Positions 52,713-62,859 are shown, counted from the first letter of the stretch. The stretch: 64,000 nucleotides of DNA from Streptomyces spinoverrucosus (GCF_006539505.1 NZ_BJND01000022.1:23836-87835), one strand, 5' to 3'. Notes: a model not told the origin generated them from the sequence alone. Translations and numbers: made by a program.

Positions 52713-53679
52713 GGTCCGACGTTACAGCTCTCCCCGACCGCCGGGCGGCGGTTACAGACCCCCCACTGTCGTCAGATCGGTTCCGTTACGAGCTGGTGCG
52801 ATAACGGCATCGCGCAGCGTTCGACCGCGCAGAGCCAACCGGAACAGCGTTCGAAGAGAAGGGAACCGACATGGCACGGCGCCGATGCCACACGCCGGCA
52901 GGAAACCGCACCGCCCAGGCCGGACGGCGGCGAGCTGCCGCCCCAGATTCGTGGGCCGCAGCTGCGGTACTGGCGATGCTGTCGGGAGCTGACCGTGCGG
53001 CCGTCACCTGGCTGCCGGGCATCCTTAGCACGAACTTCAAGGAGTGACAACCCACGCCCGGTAGAAGTACTCCCACTCGTCCCCGTGGGCGTCCTGGTCG
53101 CGCTGGACGGCTGCTGCTTGAAGGGCTCTCCACACAGGAGCCGGTGGACGCCTTGGCACGCTTGCGGTCGGCCAGTGAACTCCACACTGTCGAACGCTCG
53201 ACGAGGAAACGGGATGGGTTAGGAGATCGAGCCGCTTGGCCCGTTGCTGAAGCGCGTCAGCTGGCAGCACCTGGCCCATGCGGGCCAGATGCGCGGGGTG
53301 GCCGCACAGTTCCCCTCAGAGGCGGTTCTTGGCGACGCCTTTGGTGAAACTTGGTTGTTGTCGTTGAATGTTGAGGGAAGTCTGTGAACGCCACCCGATC
53401 AAGCGTGCCGGTCGGTGACAGCGAGACGGTGAGGGCGTCCAGCACTGCATGACTCTTCTGTGAATGGGCCTACACTGCATGGATTTTGCCCATATTCGCT
53501 ACGCAAAGGATGGTCATGCTCGGACGGGGACGCCTGTCAAATTCTTCGCGATCTCAGTTCGGGGCTGGCAAATACCGCCGGTGAAGCCCAGTTCGTCGTG
53601 GAGATTCGTGCGCCGCAGAGATTACTGCGGAGTATCACGCCACCGGCACTTTCGCGTTGCTCCGCCAGGGAGGGGAAAT
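52713..53679. other. 967-bp stretch without a convincing gene
   Basis: Several open frames exist on both strands, but none shows a family or steady codon bias. The most gene-like are a 58-codon frame with GAAGGG ahead of its ATG (52871-53047) and an open stretch ending at about 53385 that reads LLKRVSWQHLAHAGQMRGVA without a proper start. The latter may be debris of a larger gene. The region joins the mobile-DNA graveyard to the secretion island and probably includes the promoter of the gene at 53680. Confidence 0.5.
52871..53047 (+). CDS. Possible small protein
   Basis: A 58-residue frame from ATG 52871 with GAAGGG 10 bases upstream. The product is Arg/Ala-rich (MARRRCHTPAGNR ... STNFKE) with one moderately hydrophobic segment (AAAAVLAMLSGADRAAVTWL). 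Support is weak: only the ribosome site and the isolated position. Confidence 0.2.
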   Translation: MARRRCHTPAGNRTAQAGRRRAAAPDSWAAAAVLAMLSGADRAAVTWLPGILSTNFKE

Positions 53680-54198
53680 ATGAAGGACAGGTTGGCAGGG
53701 AAGAGACTCGCCGCAGCCGCAACCGCACTCGCCGCCGGAGCGGCACTTCTGTTCAATGCCACACCGGCGCAGGCGGCAACAACGTTCTACGTCAGCGACA
53801 ACTGCGATGTGCCGTGGATCAACTGCTCCGAGGGCGACCTGCACCTGAACTACAACTCGATGGAGTATGCCGTCGACTCGAGTGGCAAGCTCCTCACGAG
53901 CTATGCCTCGTTCTACGGGGACGTCTACGACTACGCCGGCACCAGCCAGTACCAGGGGTCCACTCTTTACACCTACGTGTACGTCTTCGGCAACGGCGGA
54001 AACGGCAACGGGCAGAGGGTGAAGAACAATGCCGCCTCGGTCTGGAACTGCGCCCCGGCGGACAACTACCGCGTCTACTACAACTCCGGGTATCTGGGGC
54101 ATTCCCAGTACTTCCAGCATGCTTACGCCTACGACTGCTACTGGGCCGATCTCGACTCCACGCTGAAGAACGAGAACGCCTCCGAGCACTTCGCCTGA
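53680..54198 (+). CDS. Secreted protein resembling peptidase inhibitor family I36
   Basis: A 172-residue exported protein. ATG 53680 follows AGGGAGGGG and starts a Sec signal (MKDRLAGKRLAAAATALAAG, cleaved after AQA). The mature part is rich in Tyr, Asn and Gly and has the pattern of Streptomyces I36/SMPI-type proteins: FYGDVYDYAG, then GNGGNGNGQRVKNNAASVWN and RVYYNSGYLGHSQYF. The four or more Cys residues would form disulfides. The type protein inhibits metalloproteases; inhibition here is only inferred. It begins the set of secreted proteins leading to the RHS gene. Confidence 0.65.
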   Translation: MKDRLAGKRLAAAATALAAGAALLFNATPAQAATTFYVSDNCDVPWINCSEGDLHLNYNSMEYAVDSSGKLLTSYASFYGDVYDYAGTSQYQGSTLYTYVYVFGNGGNGNGQRVKNNAASVWNCAPADNYRVYYNSGYLGHSQYFQHAYAYDCYWADLDSTLKNENASEHFA

Positions 54199-54227
54199 CC
54201 TCCCCCGGACGTGTAAGGAACCCCGTG

Positions 54228-55208
54228 ATGAACCGCCACGCCAAAACCACGTCGATCGTTCTGGCCGCCGTCACCGCGGCCCTGATGACCGGCTGCTCCG
54301 CCTCCACGGCCAGCACCTCGAACAAGGCGAAGGACCCAAGAACCGAGCCCATGGCTCAGGAGTCCTCCACTGTGGACAAGGCCAACTGGCCTCCCGCCAC
54401 CCCGCGCAGTGGCCTGGCCAAGGGCTTGTCCTTGCCCCTGGAGGACTACATGCAGACCTATCAGGACACGGTCACCCTCGACAACGCCGCCCGTCACATC
54501 CAGAAGCAGTGCATGGCCGATTACGGGTTCACCATCACCCTGCCGCCCGCGGGGAGCACTCCTCCGCCGAATGACAACGACGCCAATATCGAGCGGCGTT
54601 ACGGCATCACCGACCGCGCCACGGCGGAGAAGTACGGCTATGGCCTGCCGGATGGCCTCCAGCATCAGCAGGGCGCGACACTGCCGAAGATGACCACGGA
54701 GGAGACCGAGGTCTTCTCCGGCTACACCAGCCTCAACCTGCGCGATCCCAACCGGGCTCCGGCGCCCTCCACCTACAAGGGAAAGAAGATCCACAAGAAC
54801 GGCTGCGCCGGATGGGCCGACGACCAACTCGGCACCCCCAGCCTCGACTTCGCTCTCGTCTCCGAACTCGACGGGCAAAGTCTCACCCAGTCCCAGAAGA
54901 CGCCCGCCGTCCAGGACGCCATCACGGCCTGGTCCAAGTGCATGAGCGCCAAGGGCTACACCGTCGATACTCCCTACAACGCGGACAAGATCGTTCCCCA
55001 CACTGACGGAACCCCTTCTCAGGATGAGATCGATGTCGCCCTCGCCGACGTCGACTGCAAGAAGTCCACCGATCTCGTGAAGATCTGGTTCGACGCCGAG
55101 AGCGCCATCCAGAAGCAGCAGATCGCCGATCACCGGGATGAACTCACCCAGTCCAAGGCGCGCAATACAGCCGCGCTGGCTGCGGCGAAGACAGCCCTTG
55201 AGGGCTAG
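54228..55208 (+). CDS. Secreted lipoprotein of unknown family
   Basis: A 326-residue lipoprotein starting at ATG 54228 (a GTG at 54225 is also possible). The signal ends LMTGCSAS, so Cys23 is lipidated. The mature protein has pairs of Cys in QKQCMADYGF, KNGCAGWADD, WSKCMSAKGY and VDCKKSTD, and a helical C-terminal tail (ESAIQKQQIADHRDELTQSK). The repeated K-C-M-A/S-x-x-G-[FY] motif suggests two related halves. Such lipoproteins of Streptomyces have no known role. It is 29 bp after the I36-like gene and 4 bp before the next gene. Confidence 0.75.
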   Translation: MNRHAKTTSIVLAAVTAALMTGCSASTASTSNKAKDPRTEPMAQESSTVDKANWPPATPRSGLAKGLSLPLEDYMQTYQDTVTLDNAARHIQKQCMADYGFTITLPPAGSTPPPNDNDANIERRYGITDRATAEKYGYGLPDGLQHQQGATLPKMTTEETEVFSGYTSLNLRDPNRAPAPSTYKGKKIHKNGCAGWADDQLGTPSLDFALVSELDGQSLTQSQKTPAVQDAITAWSKCMSAKGYTVDTPYNADKIVPHTDGTPSQDEIDVALADVDCKKSTDLVKIWFDAESAIQKQQIADHRDELTQSKARNTAALAAAKTALEG

Positions 55209-55212
55209 CGCC

Positions 55213-55743
55213 ATGCCGGCACGGCGTGTCTTGATCGGTGCCGCTGTGGCCGCCTCGTTCGTCGGCGCGGCGGTTTACGGAACGGTCTCCTTCGCCCAGA
55301 GCATCAACGACGACTTGCGCAAACCGGTGGTCACTTCTCCCCGCGCCGGTGACGTGCCCGCCGTACCTGATCCGCTGCGCGACGCCTGCGCCACTGACGC
55401 GCCCAGAAACGGCCCGCCCGCCAACAGTGCTGTTTCAGCCACGGATTCGACCGGAGAGGTGAAGCTGTACCGGGTCCGGAGCAAGGACCACGTCGTGACC
55501 GTACCGGTGTCCGTCACCAACACCGGCAACACACGCGCCCTCTACACGGTCACCGTCTCCGTCACCCTCACCGGGGACAACGCAGGCGTCGACGTCGACA
55601 ACGCCGTGGCCGTTGACGGAGCAGTCACCCCGCACACCACCACCTCGACGGGAGTCAGTTTCACCGGCATCGGAAGCGTCCCGCTCACCGACATGGACGT
55701 CAGAGTCCTTGACGTTCGCAAGCAGAGGTGCCCGGCCACCTGA
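55213..55743 (+). CDS. Membrane-anchored extracellular beta-sandwich protein
   Basis: A 176-residue protein from ATG 55213. Residues 5-30 (VLIGAAVAASFVGAAVYGTV) make an uncleaved anchor or signal. The outside part has Ig-like strand patterns (VVTVPVSVTNTGNTRALYTV, VSVTLTGDNAGVDVDN) and two Cys. It resembles the DUF11-like/adhesin beta-sandwich fold in pattern only. It is in the same operon as the lipoprotein (4-bp gap) and lies 249 bp before the RHS gene. Confidence 0.65.
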   Translation: MPARRVLIGAAVAASFVGAAVYGTVSFAQSINDDLRKPVVTSPRAGDVPAVPDPLRDACATDAPRNGPPANSAVSATDSTGEVKLYRVRSKDHVVTVPVSVTNTGNTRALYTVTVSVTLTGDNAGVDVDNAVAVDGAVTPHTTTSTGVSFTGIGSVPLTDMDVRVLDVRKQRCPAT

Positions 55744-55992
55744 GTCGTCACCACAGACGCGACACCGGTGAACGGGTGACGGCAGGCCCGCGAAATCCCT
55801 GCTCCGCGGCGCGCCTGCAGCCATCAGGCCGTCCGCCGCGCTCACCGGCGCGCTGGGCGGGGTTCCTCGCCGGGCTGGATCCGGCCCTGCCTGTGGTGCG
55901 GGGCGGGACCAGGAACTCTCCGTCGCCTGCGCCGCCACACAGGACGGTGCGGCTGCGGAGTCGGTTGGACGAAGGAACGATCTAGGAGGATC

Positions 55993-58900
55993 ATGTTCCA
56001 CCGCAGAAGACACTCCAAACGGTCCGACAGGGCCGGCACGCGGAGATGGCCCAGGCTCGGCACACCGGGGGTCCTGCTCCTTTCCGGCGCCCTCATGGCG
56101 GCCACCGTGTCCCCGGCGGCCGCGGCAACCGAAAGCACGACAGCCAAGGCGTCCAAGTCTTTGTCGTTCTCCTCGTCCCCCAAGGACGCCGCGGGTCCGG
56201 CTGCCGATGTGATGGTGAACGGCTGGGGTGACGGCTCCGGCTACCACGTCGACGTGGCCACCGGAGCGGGGGGATACAACTGGCGCGAGCTGGCGGTGCT
56301 GCGTCCGGCGAGTATCGACGACGCGTCGTGGACCGGCTACCAGTGCGTGTCCGGCGACGGCCGGTACGCGGCCGTGGCGATCCTTCCCGCCGGGTCGGTG
56401 AACCTGGCAGCGGCCCGCGACCACGGCGCCTTCGCCTACACCGTGAACCTGCGCAGCGGCGCGGTGAAGCCGGTCGCGGGCGGCGTCGCGCTGAAGTACC
56501 ACTCGCCGGGCTGCGGGCTCGGGCACACGGCTGAGTTCACTGTCAACCCCGGTGAGAACCAGCGCCGTACGCAGGTGCTGACCGTGGATATGCCGTCCGG
56601 GAAGGTCAAAAACAGCGTCACTGTCGACGGCCAGGTCACCAGCGTGGTGCCCACCGCCGTCGGCCCGGTCGGCGTGCAGGGCGGATCCCTGGTGCGGCTG
56701 CCCGCCAAAGGCACGGGCAAGGCGGCCGCTCGTCCGATCCACCTGACCGACACCGGCGGCATGGCCTACGACCTGCGGCCGACAGCCGGCGGCGGTGTCG
56801 ACTTCGCGGTGCAGCGAGACAGCCACAAGTCATCGCTGATCATGCGCGAGAGGTCGGGGAAACTGTCCAAGCTGGGTGACGGCAAGCACGCCCAACTGCG
56901 CCTGCTGCAGGGCCGGTCCGGTCACGCCGTCGCGATCGGCGCGACCGCGCTGCCCGCCAAGGCCGGCATACGCAGGATCGACACGCACGCGCTGCCCCAC
57001 GGCGCGAACAGCGTGTCGGGAGTCTCGCTGGACGGCGGCGCAGTGATGGGCCTCGGAGACGAGACCAAGGCGTCCGCACCGCTGATCCTGGCCACTCACA
57101 GCGGAAAGCTGATCAAGAGGGGGCCGCCCGGAGCGTCCGCGCGAACGTCGACCGACCTCCCCAAGGCGGCTCCCGCCGCCGGTGGCACCTCCCCGGTGAA
57201 CCAGTCCGCGTACACCGCCCCGGCAAGCAGCAAGGTGGCCTCGGCAACGGCCGCAGTCGCACCACTCAGGAAGACCGCCATGGCCTTCTCCGCCACCGCG
57301 ACCGGCACCGCCGGTTCTCTGGCGACGGCCACCACCGCCGCCTCCACGACCCCGAAGTGCTCGGTGGGCCGTAACGAGGAGGACCGGCAGGTCATGCAGC
57401 CGGGCACGGCTCAGGTGGCGTGGGCGGTGCAGATGGCCGAGCAGGGCCTGTTGACCGGCTCCGCCTACCAACGGCCCGCGAACTACGCGAACCTGGGCCT
57501 GGCCGCCTACTCGCCCAACGACGACTTCGGCAAGGTCGCCCTGGAGCACCCCTCCACCGACACCTGGGACACGGTGCCTCGCTCGGTCTACCAGGCAATC
57601 GTGGCGCAGGAGAGCAACTACAGCCAGGCGTCTTGGCACGCCCTGCCCGGCATCCCCGGCAACCCGCTGATCGCCGACTATTACGGCGCCGGCGGCTCGA
57701 TCTCCCACATGGACTACTCCAAGGCCGACTGCGGCTACGGCCTGGGCCAGGTCACCACGGGCATGGCCAACGGTGACACCAAGTACTCCGCCCACGGCCA
57801 GTGGAAGATCGCCGTCGACTACCAGGAGAACGTCGCCGCCGGCCTGCAGATCCTGGAGCGGACCTGGAACCAGCTCTACGACGCCGGCATCACCGTCAAC
57901 GGCGGTGACCCGCGCTACCTGGAGAACTGGTACTTCGCCGCTTGGGCCTACAACTCCGGCATCCAGCCGACCGCCGCGTTCGGCAACACCACCGGCTGCA
58001 TCCCCGGCCCCGACTGCACGGGCCCGGACGGCACCTGGGGCCTGGGCTGGGCCAACAACCCGCGCAACCCCGACTACCCGCCCACCCGCGCCCCGTACCT
58101 GCGCGACTCCTACGCGGACGCCTCGCACCCGGCGAGCTGGCCCTACCAGGAACGCATCATGGGCTGGATGGGCCGGCCGATCCTGCGCTTCAACGAGCCC
58201 GCCTACGCCACCCCGGACTATCACGGCGGCAAGGCCTGGCTGCAGATCCCGCCGGTCGACGCCTTCTGCACCAGCGACAACCAGTGCGACCCGACCGGCC
58301 AGCAGAGCTCCAACTACTGCTCCCTGTCGGACTACGAGTGCTGGTGGCACCAGCCCGTTACCTTTGTCTCCGACTGCTCCACGACCTGCGCCACCAGCAG
58401 CTACAGTGCGGGCGCCGGGTCGAGCGAACCCGCGGTCGTCAAGCCGCATCCGCATCCGCCGTCCTGCTCGCTGGACACCACGCACGTCCACGACGAGGGC
58501 CACGGCTCGCCGATCATCGTGGACGAGTCGCAGAGCCAGCCACCTCTGAACCTGGTCGGCTGCGGATCGTCCAACTGGTCCCAGAACGGCACCTTCACCT
58601 ACACCCCCGGCACCAACAGCGACGGCGACCCGATCGGCGCGATCGACACCCATCAACTGGGCGTCGGCTTCGGCGGGCACGTGCTGTTCACGCACACCGA
58701 GGACGGCTCCGACCCCGACGAGATCAACACCGGCACCTGGACGCCGAACCTGCCGAAGCTGCAGTACTACAAGATCAAGCTGCACTTCCCGTCCACGGCG
58801 GCCAGTTCCACCAACGTCGTCTACACCATCAACCCCGGTGGCGGCGCGAGCCCGTGGAAGATCCGGGTGAACCAGGACTGGGGCTCCGAGGAATGGGTGA

Positions 58901-61900
58901 CCATCGGCACCTTCGCCATGGAGGACGGCGCCACGGTCAAACTCACCAACAAGAGCGACATCACCGGCTCCGGCAACATCAACTACGCCGACTACGACGT
59001 CGCCTACGACGCGGTCGCCTTCATCCCGGAGGGCGGCACGCCGGGCAAGCCGATCGGCGGGCCGCCCGGCATCAAGGACGCCCCCAAGGGCAGCAACCCG
59101 GCCTGGGTGCAGTGCGGTTGCGTGCGGCGCACCGCCGGTGACCCGGTCGACACCAGCACCGGCACGTTCGGGGACACCTTCACCGACCTGTCGACGCCCG
59201 GGCGGGGCATGCCGCTGGACTTCACCCGCACCTACGCCTCCGCGCTGGCCAGCCCGGACGGCCCCAACGCCGCACTCGCCGAGAACGGCCCGTTCGGCTG
59301 GGGCTGGACGTACTCGTACAACCTGAGCGCGAGCACCGACAGCACGACCGGAGACGTCACGATCAAGCAGGAGGACGGCTCCCAGGTCACCTTCACCGAC
59401 TCCTCGGGCACCTACACGCCAAGCGCCCCGCGCTACGACGCGACCCTGACCAAGTCCGGTTCCGACTACGTCTTCACCCGCACGTCGAAGGAGATCTTCA
59501 CCTTCGACACCGCGACCGGCCACCTGGTCTCCGAGACGGACCTCATCGGCAGCAAGGCCACACCGCCGTACGCCACGACCCTGGCGTACGACGGCGACGG
59601 CAACCTGCACACCATCACCGACCCGGGCGGCCGCGTCTACACGCTGACTTGGACCGGCAGCCACATCACGGCCCTGACCGACAGCGCCGGGCGCAAGGTC
59701 ACCTACGGCTACGACACGGACGGCAACCTCACCGACGTCTACGGCGTGGGCACCACCCGCTCACCCAGCCTCCAGGATGACGACCACTACCAGTACACCT
59801 ACGACGCGTCGCACCTGATGAAGACGATGCGCAAGCCGGTCCAGTACGGCAACACCGCCTCACCGACCCCGGTGACGTCGATGACGTACGACGCATCCGA
59901 GCGGGTGGTCACCCAGACCGACCCGACGGGGAAGACCACCGTCTTCGCCTACGGCCCCAACATCGACACGGGCCTGACGGACGGTCAGACCCTGGTCACA
60001 GACCCGGCCGGCCACAAGATCCTCTACACCTACGCCGACGGACTGCTGCAGTCCGAGACGCGTGGTTACGGCACGCAGGACGCCGGAACCTGGTCCTACA
60101 CCTACGACCCGATCAGCCTCGGTATCACCTCCATCAGTGATCCCGACGGCAATCTGCAGACCTTCGCCTACGACGACCACGGCAACCAGATCGCGGCCAG
60201 TGACGCCCGCGGCTTCACCACCACCCAGGCTTACGACGACAACGACAACCTGATCACCACCATCGACCCGTCCGGCCTGCGCACCGACTACACCTACGAC
60301 GAGGCGGACCACATCGCCGCCACCGGCAGCGGCTTCGGGCTGCTCACCAGCACCACCCAGCAGCCGACGGACGGCAGCGCCGCGGCACACACCACCGCCA
60401 CCTACTACGACGACACGGCCCACCCGGGTGACGCCACCCGCACCGTCGACGCCCGTGGCAACACCACCAAGTCGACCTACGACACGGCGGGGGATCTCAC
60501 CAGCACCACCGACCCGGAGGGCGACAAGACCCAGTACGGCTGGGATACCGACCGCGGCCTGCCGACCTCCCAGGTCTCCCCGGCCGGCACCGCCGCGGGC
60601 ACCACGCCCGGCTGCACTCCGCCCGCCAAGGGCTGCACCACGTATGGGTACGACGCGTGGGGCAACCGGACGAGCACGATCGACCCCCTCGGTCACACCA
60701 CCAAGGCGGCCTACGACGCCGACGGCAACCGCACCTCGGCCACCGACGGCAACGACAAGAAGACCGTCTACGGCTACGACGCGGACGACCGCAACACCAG
60801 CATCACGCGGCCCGACGGCACAGTCCTCAAGACCGCCTACAACGCGGACGGCACCGTCTCCAAGACCACCGACGCGGCGGGCGCCGAAACGAGTTACGGC
60901 TACGACGCCCAGGGCCGCCGCACCAGCCGCACCGACCCGGACCAGCGCACCACCACTTCCGGGTACGACGCGGCCGGCAACCTCACCACGGTCACCGACC
61001 CGTCGGGCCGTACCACCACCTACACCTACGACCCGGCCGGCAACGTCACCGGCATGGACTACTCCGATGCCGCCACGCCCGACGTCAGCACCATCGACTA
61101 CGACCCGGCAGGCCACCGTAGCTCGATGACCGACGGCACCGGCACCAGCACCTGGAGCTACAACACCTTCGGTGAACTGACCTCGCAGACCGATGGCGCG
61201 GGCAGCACGGTCGGCTACACCTACGACGAGAACAGCAACACGACAGGCGTCACCTACCCCGGTACGACCGGGCACACCGTGACTCGGACGTTCGACAAGG
61301 CCGACCGCCTCACCGGAGTCAAGGACTGGAACGGCAACTCCACCACCTTCGGTTACACCGACGACGGTCAGTGGAAGACCACCACCTACCCCAACAGCAC
61401 CACTGCGACCACCGAGTACGACGACGCTGGCCAAGCCAAGTCCGACACCCTCACCAAGGGCACGACCACGCTCGCCTCGCTCACCTACACCCGCGACAGC
61501 GCCGGCCAGCTCAGCGGCCAGACCCCGACCGGGGTCTCAGGCGACGCGCAGACCTACCAGTACACCGACCGCGAACAACTCAAGTCGGCCACCGCTGGGT
61601 CCAATGTCACGTCGTTCGCCTACGACGACGCCGACAACCCGGTCCAGGTCGGCACCACCGGCCAGTCCTTCGACGCGGCCAACCAGCTGTGCTGGTCCAC
61701 GACCGGCACCATGCCCGCCAACCCCGACTGCGCCACCGCACCCACTGGCGCTACCACCTACACCTACGACGACCAGGGCAACCGCACCAAGAGCACCGAC
61801 GGAAGCAACACCACCACCTACGCCTACGACCAGTCCGACCGCCTCACCACCGCGAACACCGGCTCCGCCACGGCGGCCTACGCCTACAACGGTGACGGGC

Positions 61901-62796
61901 TGCGCACCGCCAAGACCGTCGGCAGCACCACGACATCCTTCACCTGGGATGCCGAGGACCTCCCCGATCTGCTCTCCGACGGCACCACGGACTACGTCTA
62001 CGGTCCCGCCGGGACGCCGGTCGAACAGATCGCCTCCGGCAGCGCCCACTGGTACTTCCACGACCAGCTGGGCTCCACCCGGGCTCTCACGGACACCAGC
62101 GGTACGGTCGACTGCACCTACGACTACGGCCAGTACGGCGCGGTCCTCGACCACACCGGAACGGCGTCGACCCCGATGCAGTACACCGGCCAGTACACGG
62201 ACGCGGAAACCGGCCTGGTCTACCTCCGCGCCCGCTACTACGACCCGGCCACGGCTCAATTCCTCACCGTGGACCCGGAAATCGACAACACCCGCGAGGC
62301 GTATGCCTACGTCGTCAACAACCCCCTCAACCTCACCGATCTGACCGGCCTGTGCTGGTCCGGGTTCGGCTGGGCGTGCAAGTCGGCGAAGGCGGTGAAG
62401 AAGCACTGGCGCGGCATCACCCAGGTCGCCATCGTGGCCACGGCCACCGTGGCCGCCGGGTTGTGCACCGCGGCCACGGCAGGTGTGTGTGCGGGAGCCG
62501 GCGGAATCATCATTTCCGCGGGAATCGGATTCGCCGCCGGTGTCGGTAGCTACGAAGTCGGAGGTGGGAAGCACACCGTGAAGGGCGCTCTCCAGCAAGG
62601 AGCCATTGGTGCGGCGTCCTATGGCGGAGCGGCAGCTGTTGGAAAGGGCGGCATGCTGTTGTCGAGGACGAGCAAGTACTTGACGTTCAGCGACACCATC
62701 TACAATGCCTTCACCAACGGCGGGCGATTCTGGAAACAAGGCGAAAACATCAGAGAAGTTCTCAATCACTGCGGATTCGGCACAAAGTGGCCGTAA
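55993..62796 (+). CDS. Secreted RHS-repeat polymorphic-toxin protein with lytic transglycosylase domain
   Basis: A 2267-residue exported giant; CTAGGAGGA precedes ATG 55993. Domains: signal (1-45); a beta-rich N-terminal part (about 60-400); a Thr/Ala-rich linker; a lysozyme-like/SLT domain (about 460-720; VAQESNYSQ with Glu540, YGLGQVTTG); a golvesin-like beta domain (about 855-1016); DUF6531 (about 1050-1110); over 20 YD/RHS repeats (about 1150-2010); the RHS core ending AYVVNNPLNLTDLTGL (about 2020-2120); and a 145-residue variable tip with glycine-zipper hydrophobic segments and a novel end (FTNGGRFWKQGENIREVLNH). It is probably a contact-dependent toxin; the SLT domain may breach peptidoglycan. 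The toxin activity is unknown. Confidence 0.88.
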   Translation: MFHRRRHSKRSDRAGTRRWPRLGTPGVLLLSGALMAATVSPAAAATESTTAKASKSLSFSSSPKDAAGPAADVMVNGWGDGSGYHVDVATGAGGYNWRELAVLRPASIDDASWTGYQCVSGDGRYAAVAILPAGSVNLAAARDHGAFAYTVNLRSGAVKPVAGGVALKYHSPGCGLGHTAEFTVNPGENQRRTQVLTVDMPSGKVKNSVTVDGQVTSVVPTAVGPVGVQGGSLVRLPAKGTGKAAARPIHLTDTGGMAYDLRPTAGGGVDFAVQRDSHKSSLIMRERSGKLSKLGDGKHAQLRLLQGRSGHAVAIGATALPAKAGIRRIDTHALPHGANSVSGVSLDGGAVMGLGDETKASAPLILATHSGKLIKRGPPGASARTSTDLPKAAPAAGGTSPVNQSAYTAPASSKVASATAAVAPLRKTAMAFSATATGTAGSLATATTAASTTPKCSVGRNEEDRQVMQPGTAQVAWAVQMAEQGLLTGSAYQRPANYANLGLAAYSPNDDFGKVALEHPSTDTWDTVPRSVYQAIVAQESNYSQASWHALPGIPGNPLIADYYGAGGSISHMDYSKADCGYGLGQVTTGMANGDTKYSAHGQWKIAVDYQENVAAGLQILERTWNQLYDAGITVNGGDPRYLENWYFAAWAYNSGIQPTAAFGNTTGCIPGPDCTGPDGTWGLGWANNPRNPDYPPTRAPYLRDSYADASHPASWPYQERIMGWMGRPILRFNEPAYATPDYHGGKAWLQIPPVDAFCTSDNQCDPTGQQSSNYCSLSDYECWWHQPVTFVSDCSTTCATSSYSAGAGSSEPAVVKPHPHPPSCSLDTTHVHDEGHGSPIIVDESQSQPPLNLVGCGSSNWSQNGTFTYTPGTNSDGDPIGAIDTHQLGVGFGGHVLFTHTEDGSDPDEINTGTWTPNLPKLQYYKIKLHFPSTAASSTNVVYTINPGGGASPWKIRVNQDWGSEEWVTIGTFAMEDGATVKLTNKSDITGSGNINYADYDVAYDAVAFIPEGGTPGKPIGGPPGIKDAPKGSNPAWVQCGCVRRTAGDPVDTSTGTFGDTFTDLSTPGRGMPLDFTRTYASALASPDGPNAALAENGPFGWGWTYSYNLSASTDSTTGDVTIKQEDGSQVTFTDSSGTYTPSAPRYDATLTKSGSDYVFTRTSKEIFTFDTATGHLVSETDLIGSKATPPYATTLAYDGDGNLHTITDPGGRVYTLTWTGSHITALTDSAGRKVTYGYDTDGNLTDVYGVGTTRSPSLQDDDHYQYTYDASHLMKTMRKPVQYGNTASPTPVTSMTYDASERVVTQTDPTGKTTVFAYGPNIDTGLTDGQTLVTDPAGHKILYTYADGLLQSETRGYGTQDAGTWSYTYDPISLGITSISDPDGNLQTFAYDDHGNQIAASDARGFTTTQAYDDNDNLITTIDPSGLRTDYTYDEADHIAATGSGFGLLTSTTQQPTDGSAAAHTTATYYDDTAHPGDATRTVDARGNTTKSTYDTAGDLTSTTDPEGDKTQYGWDTDRGLPTSQVSPAGTAAGTTPGCTPPAKGCTTYGYDAWGNRTSTIDPLGHTTKAAYDADGNRTSATDGNDKKTVYGYDADDRNTSITRPDGTVLKTAYNADGTVSKTTDAAGAETSYGYDAQGRRTSRTDPDQRTTTSGYDAAGNLTTVTDPSGRTTTYTYDPAGNVTGMDYSDAATPDVSTIDYDPAGHRSSMTDGTGTSTWSYNTFGELTSQTDGAGSTVGYTYDENSNTTGVTYPGTTGHTVTRTFDKADRLTGVKDWNGNSTTFGYTDDGQWKTTTYPNSTTATTEYDDAGQAKSDTLTKGTTTLASLTYTRDSAGQLSGQTPTGVSGDAQTYQYTDREQLKSATAGSNVTSFAYDDADNPVQVGTTGQSFDAANQLCWSTTGTMPANPDCATAPTGATTYTYDDQGNRTKSTDGSNTTTYAYDQSDRLTTANTGSATAAYAYNGDGLRTAKTVGSTTTSFTWDAEDLPDLLSDGTTDYVYGPAGTPVEQIASGSAHWYFHDQLGSTRALTDTSGTVDCTYDYGQYGAVLDHTGTASTPMQYTGQYTDAETGLVYLRARYYDPATAQFLTVDPEIDNTREAYAYVVNNPLNLTDLTGLCWSGFGWACKSAKAVKKHWRGITQVAIVATATVAAGLCTAATAGVCAGAGGIIISAGIGFAAGVGSYEVGGGKHTVKGALQQGAIGAASYGGAAAVGKGGMLLSRTSKYLTFSDTIYNAFTNGGRFWKQGENIREVLNHCGFGTKWP

Positions 62797-62828
62797 TGCC
62801 GCCTAGGTGTTCTCAGGCACTGTAAGTC

Positions 62829-62859
62829 GAGAGGGCACGTCACTCTGGCGCGCCCTCTC
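62829..62859 (+). terminator. Hairpin after the RHS gene
   Basis: GAGAGGGC (62829-62836) pairs with GCCCTCTC (62852-62859) over 15 bases, 33 bp past the RHS stop and 36 bp before the next gene. Confidence 0.6.

Noticed and set aside
52575..53222. Several overlapping frames of 80-215 codons on both strands
   Set aside because: Composition typical of chance frames in high-GC DNA; no motif or ribosome site.
56830..59664. 944-codon minus frame opposite the RHS gene
   Set aside because: Val/Gly/Arg-rich antisense shadow of the RHS protein.
59860..61434. 524-codon minus frame with GVGVVG-like repetition
   Set aside because: The repetition mirrors the RHS YD repeats on the other strand.
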